This document shows positions 56,640 to 64,000 of a DNA stretch of 64,000 nucleotides, one piece after another (the stretch's first letter is position 1; each line of letters starts with the position of its first letter). Source of the stretch: Nocardioides houyundeii (GTDB taxonomy: Bacteria; Actinomycetota; Actinomycetes; Propionibacteriales; Nocardioidaceae). The stretch spans positions 3,410,001-3,474,000 of the forward strand of contig NZ_CP025581.1 in assembly GCF_002865585.1 (NCBI RefSeq). The letters are read 5' to 3'. A program made the translations under genes and the position numbers. Below the pieces are notes generated by a model, which ran no database searches, had not been told where the DNA came from, and was given only the letters and a program-made list of their open reading frames with translations.

Positions 56640-57231
56640 CTGCCGACCGCCTTCCTGCGAACGCCCTGCCCAAGGTGACCTCGTCGGCGTACTCGAGGTC
56701 GCCACCTACCGGAAGTCCACTCGCCAGGCGGGTCACGCGCAACCCCAAGGGCTTGAGCATCCGTGTGAGGTACGTCGCTGTCGCCTCGCCCTCGAGGTTG
56801 GGGTCGGTGGCCAGGATCACCTCGGTGACGGTGCCGTCGGCCAGCCGCATCATCAGCTCGCGGATCCGCAGCTGGTCCGGGCCGATGCCGTCGATCGGGG
56901 AGATGGCGCCGCCGAGCACGTGGTAGCGCCCGCGGAACTCACGGGTTCGCTCGATGGCGACCACGTCCTTGTACTCCTCCACGCAGCACAGCACCGTGGG
57001 GTCGCGCCGCGGGTCGCGGCAGATCCGGCACTTGTCGTCCTCGGAGACGTTGAAGCAGACCGAGCAGAACTTCACCTTGGCCTTGACCTCGATCAGCACG
57101 TCGGCCAGTCGTCGTACCTCGGCGGGCTCGGCCTGCAGCAGGTGGAACGCGATGCGCTGCGCACCCTTGGGACCGACTCCCGGCAGCCGACCGAGCTCGT
57201 CGATCAGGTCTTGGACAACGCCCTCGTACAA
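56632..57231 (-). CDS. recR: recombination mediator protein RecR
   Basis: The protein is 199 residues: HhH '[19 protein letters not shown]', zinc finger [16 protein letters not shown], Toprim segment '[16 protein letters not shown]' and '[17 protein letters not shown]' near the end. It loads RecA at gaps together with RecF and RecO. The start is read as TTG 57231 ([14 protein letters not shown]), which gives the family's usual length. No ATG or GTG is better placed, and the Shine-Dalgarno is weak. Confidence 0.93.
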   Translation of the reverse strand: MYEGVVQDLIDELGRLPGVGPKGAQRIAFHLLQAEPAEVRRLADVLIEVKAKVKFCSVCFNVSEDDKCRICRDPRRDPTVLCCVEEYKDVVAIERTREFRGRYHVLGGAISPIDGIGPDQLRIRELMMRLADGTVTEVILATDPNLEGEATATYLTRMLKPLGLRVTRLASGLPVGGDLEYADEVTLGRAFAGRRSADD

Positions 57232-57238
57232 GGTCGCG

Positions 57239-57598
57239 TCAGCCCAGTCCGGGCAGGCCGCCGCCACCGGCCAGCGGCCCGAGGGCCTCACCGGCCAGCG
57301 CGTCGGCCTTGGCCTTGGCGTCGCGGAACGCGGCCACGATCATGTCGCCGAGGTCCTCGAGCTCGTCCGGCTCGTTGCCGTCGAACTCGCCGGCCTTGAT
57401 GGAGACCTGGACCAGGTCGCCGGTGCCGGTCACGGTCACGTTGACCGAGCCGCCGGCCACCGTGCCCTCGACCCGGGTCTCGGCGAGCTGGGCCTGGGCG
57501 GACTCCAGCTGCTGCTGCATCTGCTGCGCCTGCTCCAGCAGGGCGTTCATGTCGAAGCCGCCGGCGCCACCGAGGGCGTCAAAGGGGTTCTGGGTCAT
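57239..57598 (-). CDS. YbaB/EbfC family nucleoid-associated protein
   Basis: The protein is 119 residues: a Gly-rich N terminus, a coiled helix ([21 protein letters not shown]), a central beta sheet ([18 protein letters not shown]) and '[33 protein letters not shown]' helices. The dimer binds DNA without strong specificity. It sits between dnaX and recR, its usual place. Confidence 0.92.
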   Translation of the reverse strand: MTQNPFDALGGAGGFDMNALLEQAQQMQQQLESAQAQLAETRVEGTVAGGSVNVTVTGTGDLVQVSIKAGEFDGNEPDELEDLGDMIVAAFRDAKAKADALAGEALGPLAGGGGLPGLG

Positions 57599-57650
57599 CG
57601 TGGGCTCCTTGGTCGGTGCACGGTGGTGGTGACGGGACTGGGTGGGACGG

Positions 57651-59827
57651 TCACGAGTGGTTGATCTCCTCGATGATCTGGGCGCCCAGCGTGCGCTTCA
57701 GCAGCTCGGCGCTGTCCAGGCCCTGGGACTCCGCGTCCGGGTCGTCGCGGCTGGCCGCGGCGTCGGCGAGCGCGCCGTGGTCGACCTGCGGCGGCATGTC
57801 GCCGGTGCGGGTCTGCTGGATCGCGCCGCGGGCCGCGGCGAGGGCCTGGGGGTCGGTGCCGCGGGACGCCTCGGGCGGCGGCTGCTGCTCGTCGTCCTGC
57901 GGGGCGGACTGGTCCTGTGCCCAGTCCGGCGGGCCGTCCGGTGCGCCCGGGGCCGACGGCGCCGCGCCCGGTTCCGGGGACGAGCTCGTCGCCGGCGCGG
58001 TCACCGTGTGGGAGGCGGCCGCCGACGCGGTCGGGATGGCGCCCGGGTCGACGACGCACTCCACGCGCCAGTCGGCACCGACGGCGTCGATGGCCGCCTG
58101 GCGCAGGATCTCGTCGTTGCCGCCGCTGACGAAGGACTCACGCGCGCCGGCGTTGCTGAACCCCAGCGTCAGGGTCTTCGCGTCAACCCCGGTGACCTGG
58201 GCGTTCTGGGTGAGCAGGATCCAGGCGAGCCGACGCCGACTCTTGACCGCCTCGACGACGTCCGGCCAGAGCCGTCGTACGTCGACCAGCGAGAGCCCCC
58301 CGACGGGAGCGCCTGGCGGGTCCACGGGCACGTCGCTGGGCCGGTCCGGCTGCCGGGCCTCCGGGGAGGGGTGCGCGGGTGCCGGGGTAGCCCAACCTGC
58401 GGGCTCGACCGGAGCGGGCGGGGCCGGCGGGGCCGCCTCGACGGGGGTCGGGGCGGAGGTGCTCGGAGCGGGTGCCGGGGTCGGGGGCTCCACCGGTGCG
58501 GCCTGGGCGGGGGCCTGGGCGGGGCCTGGACCGGCGGCTGGACCGGTGCGGCCTGGGTGGGGGCCGGGGTCGGGGGCTGGACCGGTGCTGCCTGGGCGGG
58601 GGCCTGGACCGGCGGCTGGACCGGTGCGGCCTGGGCGGGGGCCGCCGCCGGGGGCCCGACGATCGCGAACCGCTTCTCCATCCGGTCCAGGCGAGCCTGG
58701 ACGCCGTCGGTGGAGTGGTCGGCCCCGGGCAGCAGCACCCGGGCGCAGATGAGCTCCAGCAGCAGCCGGGGCGAGATCGCGCCCTTCATGTCCATCAGGC
58801 CACCGGCCACCAGGTCCGCGGCCCGGGAGAGGTCCGCGGCACCGAACCGGGCGGCCTGCGCCACCAGACGCTCGCCCTGGTCCTGGGAGCAGTCGATCAG
58901 TCCGGTCGCGGGGGCGTCCGGCACCGCCGCGACGATCACCAGGTCGCGCAGCCGGCGGAGCAGGTCCTCGGCGAACCGGCGCGGGTCCTGGCCGGACTCG
59001 ATCACCTTGTCAACCACGCCGAAGACCGCAGCCCCGTCGGAGGCCGCGAAGGCGTCGACGACCTCGTCGAGCAGCGAGTCGGGGGTGAACCCGAGCAGCG
59101 CCACCGCGAGCTGGTGGGTGACGCCCTCGGGGCCGGAGCCGCCGATCAGCTGGTCGAGCACCGAGAGGGTGTCGCGGGCCGAGCCGGCGCCGGCCCGGAC
59201 CACCAGCGGGACGGCAGCAGCCTCGATCGCCACGCCCTCGCGGCCGCAGAGCTCGACGACGTAGTCGCTGAGCATCCGCGGCGGGATCAGCCGGAAGGGG
59301 TAGTGGTGGGTGCGCGAGCGGATGGTCGGGATGACCTTCTCGGGCTCGGTGGTGGCGAAGATGAACCGCAGGTGCGGCGGCGGCTCCTCCACCAGCTTGA
59401 GCAGGGCGTTGAAGCCCTGGTTGGAGACCATGTGGGCCTCGTCGATGATGTAGATCTTGTAGCGGTCGCGGACCGGGGCGAAGAAGGCCTTCTCCCGCAG
59501 GTCGCGGGCGTCGTCGACACCGCCGTGCGAGGCCGCGTCGATCTCGATCACGTCGATCGACCCGCTGCCGCCGGTGGCCAGGTCCACGCAGCTGTCGCAC
59601 ACCCCGCACGGCTCGGCCACCGGCGCGGCCGCGCAGTTCAGGGTGCGGGCCAGGATCCGGGCCGACGTCGTCTTGCCGCAGCCGCGGGGACCGGAGAAGA
59701 GGTAGGCGTGGTTGACCCGGTCGTTCGCCAGCGCGTTGCGCAGCGGGTCGGTGACGTGGTCCTGGCCGATGACCTGGGCGAACGTCTCCGGCCGGTAGCG
59801 GCGATAGAGAGCGAGGGGTGAGTCCAC
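57651..59827 (-). CDS. dnaX: DNA polymerase III gamma/tau subunit (frameshifted)
   Basis: The protein is about 725 residues in two frames. The first has the clamp-loader AAA+ module: RRYRPETFAQVIGQDHV, Walker A GPRGCGKTTSA, zinc cysteines (CGVCDSC), Walker B YIIDEAHM and sensor 1 FATTEPEKV. A Pro/Ala/Gln linker then holds repeats of QAAPVQPP. The second frame (to 57651) holds the tau domain that binds polymerase and helicase. The break is at 58521-58524, where a four-G run (plus strand) should be five, as in the neighbouring repeats. The gene is essential, so an assembly error is likely. GTG 59827 follows TAGGGT by six bases. Confidence 0.9.
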
Positions 59828-59833
59828 GTGTGA

Positions 59834-59839
59834 ACCCTA
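59834..59839 (-). promoter_or_regulatory. -10 element (TAGGGT) of dnaX
   Basis: TAGGGT on the minus strand followed by six bases and the GTG at 59827. Leaderless layout. Confidence 0.6.
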
Positions 59840-59898
59840 ACCACCGGTTCCGACAGGGACCACTGCCGGAGCCCACCACCAGCGTGGTGGGACGAAAA

Positions 59899-59985
59899 GG
59901 CCCCCGTGCACCCGACAGAGCTCATCTGCCCTTGCTGCCTTCCGGCCCTGGGGGATTCGACGAGATGCCGCCGCACGGGGGGTTG
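59899..59985 (-). ncRNA. ffs: signal recognition particle RNA, small bacterial type
   Basis: The minus strand carries the SRP RNA core: GGGCCGGAAGGCAGCAAGGG, with the conserved GGAAG-GCAGC internal loops, flanked by long complementary ends (CCCCCCGTGC near 59983 and GCACGGGGG near 59901). It is about 87 bases, ending at a short T-run. Together with Ffh it directs membrane proteins to the translocon. The location between dnaX and tRNA-Ser is common in actinobacteria. Confidence 0.9.
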
Positions 59986-59991
59986 CCGCAG

Positions 59992-60021
59992 AGTCTAGGG
60001 GAGGTGCGGGCAGGGTCACAA
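59992..60021 (-). promoter_or_regulatory. promoter of the SRP RNA (TTGTGA-N18-TAGACT)
   Basis: TTGTGA (60021-60016) and TAGACT (59997-59992) on the minus strand are 18 bases apart. The start point would be near 59985, which fits the 5' end of the RNA. Confidence 0.65.
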
Positions 60022-60079
60022 AGCGGGGAAGCGCACGGCTGGAAGGGAGGGCGATTTCTCACCGCGGCCGGGCTACAGG

Positions 60080-60085
60080 TAGCCT
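60080..60085 (+). promoter_or_regulatory. -10 element (TAGCCT) of tRNA-Ser
   Basis: TAGCCT ends seven bases before the first base of mature tRNA-Ser, so the primary transcript would have little or no 5' leader. Confidence 0.5.
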
Positions 60086-60092
60086 CCTCGGC

Positions 60093-60179
60093 GGAGGATT
60101 CGCCTAGTGGCCTATGGCGCTCGCTTGGAAAGCGGGTTGGGTGTGAAAGCCCTCAGGGGTTCGAATCCCCTATCCTCCG
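60093..60179 (+). tRNA. tRNA-Ser (anticodon GGA)
   Basis: 87 bases with acceptor GGAGGAT / ATCCTCC and discriminator G, an anticodon arm with GGA in CTTGGAAAG, a long variable arm (GGGTTGGGTGTGAAAGCCC region) that marks a class II tRNA, and T arm GGGG-TTCGAAT-CCCC. It reads UCC/UCU serine codons. Confidence 0.95.
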
Positions 60180-60202
60180 CCGGGTACAGGTCCATGACCT
60201 GC

Positions 60203-60248
60203 AAGAACGCCGGTCCGAGCCCCAGCGGCTCGGACCGGCGTTCTTTTT
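60203..60248 (+). terminator. strong intrinsic terminator after tRNA-Ser
   Basis: A perfect 19-bp stem (AAGAACGCCGGTCCGAGCC with its complement) around a five-base loop, followed by TTTTT. It also lies at the 3' end of the convergent secreted-protein gene and can stop both. Confidence 0.92.
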
Positions 60249-60259
60249 CGGGCTGACAG

Positions 60260-61054
60260 TCACTTGGTGCAGAGGACCTCGACGTTCGCCGCGGTCGGGA
60301 TGGCGCCGGGGGTGGAGCTGGACGTCTGGTCGAAACGGATCCGGAAGCCGTCGGACACGTCGGTGACCAGCTTCTTGAGGGTGCCGATGGCGAGCGACTC
60401 GTTGACCTTGACGACCCCGTCCACGGTCAGCGACACCGTGCCAGTGGCGCCCGTCTCGGAGCCGTCGGTGAGCGCGTAGGTGGCCGAGAGGCTCTTGCAC
60501 TTCCTGCCGAGGGTGTACTCGACGTACGCGGGCGTGCCGGGCGTCATGGTGGTCAGGCTCGCCGAGTAGTAGTCAGCACCGACCATCGCGCCTGTGTTGT
60601 CGTCGATGTTCACCTTGGAACCGGAAGTCCGCTGGATGAGCTTCTCCCAGCGGTAGACGGTGACCTCGAACTCCTTGCTGGTTCCTGCCTTGATCTTGCC
60701 GGAGGCCGGCTTCAGCACGCGATAGAAGCGGAGACCCGGGGTCCCCGGGTCGTCGGAGAGCACGAAGCGCCCGTTCTTCTTGACCTTGGCGTCGTCCGTC
60801 TTCTTCCAGGTGGTCCTGCCGTCCAGACGCTGCTGAAGAACGATCTTCTGGCCGGCGGCCTTCGGGGTGACCTTGCCCGAGACCGTGATGACGTCCTCCT
60901 TGGCGACGGCGGTCGAGGAGCTGGCCGAGGCCTTCACCTTGTAGGTGGCTGCGGCGCGGGGCGCGACCTCCGCGCCGGCGGTGGGAAGCGTGGCTGCCAC
61001 GGACAGTGGCATTGCAGCCACGACGAGCGCGGCCAGCGTGGTGGTGAGTTTCAT
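60260..61054 (-). CDS. secreted Ig-like protein of unknown function
   Basis: This 264-residue protein has a signal peptide (MKLTTTLAALVVAAMPLSVA). Residues about 40-135 look like a bacterial Ig/cell-adhesion-type beta domain ('DVITVSGKVTPKAAGQKIVLQQ', 'FYRVLKPASGKIKAGTSKEFEVTVY'). The second half (about 140-262) is another beta domain with two cysteines (RKCKSL and VEVLCTK). No catalytic motif. The ATG has AGGAA upstream. The same fibrous Lys-rich style appears at the C terminus of the next gene, suggesting related envelope roles. Confidence 0.72.
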   Translation of the reverse strand: MKLTTTLAALVVAAMPLSVAATLPTAGAEVAPRAAATYKVKASASSSTAVAKEDVITVSGKVTPKAAGQKIVLQQRLDGRTTWKKTDDAKVKKNGRFVLSDDPGTPGLRFYRVLKPASGKIKAGTSKEFEVTVYRWEKLIQRTSGSKVNIDDNTGAMVGADYYSASLTTMTPGTPAYVEYTLGRKCKSLSATYALTDGSETGATGTVSLTVDGVVKVNESLAIGTLKKLVTDVSDGFRIRFDQTSSSTPGAIPTAANVEVLCTK

Positions 61055-61178
61055 GAGACTTCCTCCGTTTGTGTCGTTCGATGCGGCCCTGTGGGCCCCT
61101 GCGACGTGAGACGCGCAGCACGTCTGGAAAGTTGTGTCCCGTCTCGGCCCGGTCTCACCGGGCGAAGACGATCGCCGA

Positions 61179-63155
61179 TCAGCGAAGCTGGATCCTCCGA
61201 GTCTCCGTCTGCTTGTTGCCGGCGACGTCGGTGATGACCAGCTGTACGACGGCCTTGACCTCGAGCTTCTTGCGCTGGGCCTTGGGAGCCTTGCGGTAGC
61301 GCTTGAGAGCCTTCTTCACCTTGGCGGCCAGCTTCTTGGAGACCACCAGGTCGAGAATGCCCAGCTGGCCGATCGTGCTGGTGGCCTTCGCCGGCTTCAG
61401 CGCGACCCCCTTGAGTCCCTTGGCCGTGATCTTGCCGGTGGCAGTGGTCGTGACGGTCTCGGCGGCGCGGGCCTTGACGCTGATCTTCAGCTTCTTGCCC
61501 TGCCTCTGCTTGGTCTTGCCGAGCACGGTCACGCCGACGACCCGCGTGTCGGGCGGTGCGACCTGAGGAACCGGTGCGGGAGGCGCGGGCGTCGGGGGAG
61601 CCGGCGCCGACGGCGGAGCCGGTGTCGTGACCGGCGGGGCGGGCAGGACTCCCGGGGTGCCGGGCGGCAGGGAGCCGTCGGGCCGGACAGCCCACAGCTC
61701 GTGGCCGTGCACCCCGTCGTTCGCGGTGAAGAAGAGGGTGCCGCCGGCGGCGACCAGGTTGTCGGGATCGCTGTAGTCGGCCCCCGGCCACAGGTCGAAG
61801 ACGCCGGTGCCGCCGAGCGTGCCGTCCGACATCCACAGCTCGCGGCCGCGGGTTCCGTCGTACGCCGAGAAGAACAGGGTGCCGCCCACGTCGGTGAGGT
61901 AGCGGGGAGAGCTGGAGTTCGGGTACGAGTACGAGTAGCCGTCACCCACATAGGTGTAGGCGCCCAGGCGCAGGTCGACCGCCATCCGGGTCCCGGCGGT
62001 GGTGCCGTCGGAGGTCCAGAGCTCCCGCCCGGCGTCGTCCGCCCACCCGTTGAAGAACAGGGTGCCACCCACCGGAGTCAGGCTCCCCGGGTCGACCGCG
62101 GCCACCCTCGTGGTCCCGGCCGCCGTGCCGTCGGACCGCCACAGACCGGGTCCGCGGCTGTCCCAGGCGCCGAAGTAGAGATCTCCGCCCACGTCGGTCA
62201 GGCCGGAGGGGCTACTGGAGTTGGCGTAGGTCTCCCCGTCGTAGACGTGCGCGCCGGGATAGAGGTCGACGACGAGTCGGGTGCCCGCCGCGGTGCCGTC
62301 GGAGGTCCAGAGCTCCTGGCCACGGGGGTCGTCGGCATCGGTGAAGTAGAGGGTGCCCCCGACGTCGGTGAGCTCCGCCAGCTCGTAGTCGTACGCGCCG
62401 ATTCCCGGGCGGTCGGTGAGCCGCCTGGTGCCGGCAGCGGTGCCGTCGGAGGCCCACAGCTCCCGGCCGCGGGTGCCGTCGTTGGCAGAGAAGAAGAGGG
62501 TGCCGCCAACCGCGGTGAGGGAGTAGGGATCACTCGACTCTCCGTAGGCACCCTGGGTGAGCGGGTTGATGTCGGCCACCATCCGCGTGCCGGCGGTGGT
62601 GCCGTCGGAGGCCCACAGCTCCCGGCCGCGGGTGCCGTCGGCGGAGGTGAAGAAGAGCGTGCCTCCGACCACCGTGACGTCCCGGGGCGATGACGGCGTG
62701 GCGGCGACCAGCGTGGTGCCGGCGGCGGTGCCGTCGGACTTCCACAGACCCGAACCGCTCGTGCTGTCGGCGCGGAAGTAGAGGGTGCCGCCCATGACGG
62801 CCAAGTCGTCCACGTAGCCGCCGACGCCGGGGTAGATGTCCTTGACCAGCCGGGTGCCGCCGGGCGTGCCGTCGGAGGTCCACAGCTCGCGGCCGTGGGA
62901 CCCGTCCCGCGCGGAGAAGAAGACGCGTGCCCCGAGGGCGACGACGTCCTCGACACCGCTGCTGGAGCGGCCCTCGGAGATGTCGGCGACCAGGGACGGG
63001 ACGGTGCCCGGGGCGGCGTGCGCGGCAGGCGCGGGAACCACGAGTGCCGCGGCCCCCAGCACGCTCCCGGTGACCAGGGCGCGCCCACGGGTCCTGTTCC
63101 GGGTGGACGCCGCGCGTCTCCGGCGAAGCAGTCGCTGGCGCTGTCGAGTCGTCAT
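61179..63155 (-). CDS. secreted ELWxSDGT-repeat protein
   Basis: The protein is 658 residues. A long basic leader (MTTRQRQRLLRRRRA) precedes the signal helix (ALVTGSVLGAAALVVPAPAAHA). Eight repeats of about 48-60 residues follow, each with 'ELWxSDGTxxGTxxVxDI', a 'P-G-x' turn, 'LTxVGGTLFFSANDGTRG', then a partial ninth (HELWAVRPDG): a beta-propeller-like array of hyalin type. A Pro-rich hinge (PPAPPVTTPAPP region) leads to a Lys-rich Ig-like C-terminal domain (about 545-658). It is probably surface-attached or released. ATG 63155 excludes 18 extra upstream codons. Confidence 0.8.
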   Translation of the reverse strand: MTTRQRQRLLRRRRAASTRNRTRGRALVTGSVLGAAALVVPAPAAHAAPGTVPSLVADISEGRSSSGVEDVVALGARVFFSARDGSHGRELWTSDGTPGGTRLVKDIYPGVGGYVDDLAVMGGTLYFRADSTSGSGLWKSDGTAAGTTLVAATPSSPRDVTVVGGTLFFTSADGTRGRELWASDGTTAGTRMVADINPLTQGAYGESSDPYSLTAVGGTLFFSANDGTRGRELWASDGTAAGTRRLTDRPGIGAYDYELAELTDVGGTLYFTDADDPRGQELWTSDGTAAGTRLVVDLYPGAHVYDGETYANSSSPSGLTDVGGDLYFGAWDSRGPGLWRSDGTAAGTTRVAAVDPGSLTPVGGTLFFNGWADDAGRELWTSDGTTAGTRMAVDLRLGAYTYVGDGYSYSYPNSSSPRYLTDVGGTLFFSAYDGTRGRELWMSDGTLGGTGVFDLWPGADYSDPDNLVAAGGTLFFTANDGVHGHELWAVRPDGSLPPGTPGVLPAPPVTTPAPPSAPAPPTPAPPAPVPQVAPPDTRVVGVTVLGKTKQRQGKKLKISVKARAAETVTTTATGKITAKGLKGVALKPAKATSTIGQLGILDLVVSKKLAAKVKKALKRYRKAPKAQRKKLEVKAVVQLVITDVAGNKQTETRRIQLR

Positions 63156-63255
63156 GGCGGTCCCCCCGCAATCGTTGCCCCGGAGGGCGGCCAACCGGAG
63201 AGTAACCACAGTCCGAGCCCGGGGGAAGCGCTAGCGCCTTTTCGAGACCGCGTTC

Positions 63256-64000
63256 TCAGCCGGGCGCCGGCACGAACCAGGAGGTACGGACCAGGTCGCT
63301 GCCGGGCTCCCCGATCTCCGGGAACCGGATGCCGGGCAGTGCGGCGACGTCGAAAACCTCCTGGATCCGGTCCTCGAACCGGACCGAGCCGACGACCTCC
63401 CCGCTGCGCAGGTCGATCGCCCACACGCCGCACTCGCGGCGAGGCAGCGCGGAGATCGGGAGGCCGCCGAAGGTGGCGGTCTCGCGCACCTGCGAGGTCC
63501 CCACGAAGGCGACCTGGCCGACGAAGGAGAGACCGCGGGTGAACCCGGGAAGCTCCGCCACCACGCGGGTCGTGCCGGTGGCGGGGTCGCACTCGAGCAG
63601 GCGACCGCGCCCGGACTCCAGCACGTAGAGGCGTCCGTCGTGCCACCGCGGCGAGTGCGGCATCGACAGGCCCTCGAGCACCACCCTGCCGCTGGGCACC
63701 TCCAGCAGGACGCCGCCCGTCGCCTTCTCCGCACGCCACCCGCCGGCGGAGTCGGAGACCCCCAGGGCGGTGACGTAGCGCGGTACCCCGTCGACCAGGG
63801 CGAGGCCGTTGAGGTGGCACCGGTCCTGCGGTGCCAGGGCGGTGACGAAGGGCGGCTGCCAGCGAGGCACGAAGCTGTGGGCGGCATCCAGGGTCGCCAG
63901 GCAGCTGAAGCTGGTCGCCACCAGCCACAGGCCGTCGCGTCCCATCGCCAGGTCGTGCACCGCGATGTCCCCCGTCACGTGGGAGTTGCGTGGCAGGAAG
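63256..64000 (-). CDS. TIGR03032-family protein (partial, 5' end beyond window)
   Basis: The C-terminal 247 residues are visible. They begin 'FLPRNSHVTGDIAVHDLAMG', close to the conserved 'LPRxSHxTGDIxxHDLA' of TIGR03032 (DUF4915) proteins, and continue 'LWLVATSFSCLATLD', 'QDRCHLNGLALVDGVPRYVTALG' and 'GLSMPHSPRWHDGRLYVLESG'. The repeats suggest a beta propeller. Relatives occur near tetratricopeptide or glycosylation genes, but no reaction is known. The start lies to the right of the window. Confidence 0.82.
   Translation of the reverse strand, partial: FLPRNSHVTGDIAVHDLAMGRDGLWLVATSFSCLATLDAAHSFVPRWQPPFVTALAPQDRCHLNGLALVDGVPRYVTALGVSDSAGGWRAEKATGGVLLEVPSGRVVLEGLSMPHSPRWHDGRLYVLESGRGRLLECDPATGTTRVVAELPGFTRGLSFVGQVAFVGTSQVRETATFGGLPISALPRRECGVWAIDLRSGEVVGSVRFEDRIQEVFDVAALPGIRFPEIGEPGSDLVRTSWFVPAPG

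Noticed and set aside
58495..58640. Tandem GC-rich repeats as a CRISPR or regulatory repeat array
   Set aside because: The repeats are in-frame codons for a Pro/Ala/Gln linker of dnaX, are imperfect and have no unique spacers.
62000..63000. Regular DNA repeats every 150-180 bases
   Set aside because: They encode the ELWxSDGT protein repeats. There is no spacer structure or cas gene, so this is not a CRISPR array.

Overview
The window is very GC-rich DNA from an actinobacterium, most likely a member of the Nocardioidaceae (Nocardioides or a close relative). The evidence is a WhiB4-type regulator, a MarP-type protease, a Holin-X protein, a DUF5063-recR-ybaB-dnaX block and an Rv3660c-like Tad locus. 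From memory of the M. tuberculosis H37Rv map, the gene order follows that chromosome for most of its length: Rv3654c-Rv3661, acs, Rv3671c-Rv3674c, crp, Rv3677c-Rv3678A, Rv3679-Rv3683, then asd-ask and recR-ybaB-dnaX with the SRP RNA and tRNA-Ser. The window is therefore a conserved chromosomal backbone with accessory blocks set into it. No species name can be given from the sequence alone.

Layout. 1-6871 (minus): Tad/Flp pilus locus (ssd, tadA, tadB, tadC, flp-like, two tadE-like genes). Two unrelated genes, a condensation-domain acyltransferase and a DUF1330 protein, sit between tadC and flp. 7040-9816: HAD phosphatase, a 308-bp gap, a degenerate Fic-like protein and a methyltransferase. 9870-17793 (plus): an acetate or monocarboxylate block with a LytS/LytTR two-component system, two sodium:solute symporters each preceded by a small membrane protein, and acetyl-CoA synthetase. 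17801-23833: nhaA with a structured leader, a Holin-X protein, the MarP/CoA-Nudix/thioredoxin-like/nth operon, and crp. 23854-27694 (minus): a tightly coupled five-gene operon (DUF4177, RidA, Nudix, metallo-beta-lactamase fold, acetyl-CoA hydrolase/transferase).

27770-42929 is the accessory stretch. It holds two modules that each combine a NarL-type two-component system with a MacB/FtsX-type ABC transporter. It also holds a DinB protein, a YbaK deacylase, an MFS transporter, a secreted propeller-like protein and a 3-oxoacid CoA-transferase. 43119-49708: paired Get3/ArsA-like ATPases, whiB4, a PonA2-type penicillin-binding protein, YqeY and a metallophosphoesterase. 49814-51268: tRNA-Pro whose 3' end was the target of an IS481-family insertion with a 15-bp target duplication. 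51280-64000: secreted phytase-like/GDPD fusion, asd-ask, DUF5063-recR-ybaB-dnaX, SRP RNA, tRNA-Ser, two secreted proteins (one with ELWxSDGT repeats) and a partial TIGR03032-type protein.

Two window-wide patterns stand out. Sixteen first-in-operon genes start 6-7 bases after a TANNNT hexamer, the signature of leaderless mRNAs. Six otherwise intact genes, including essential dnaX, are each exactly one base short, which points to systematic single-base deletions in the assembly rather than six real pseudogenes.
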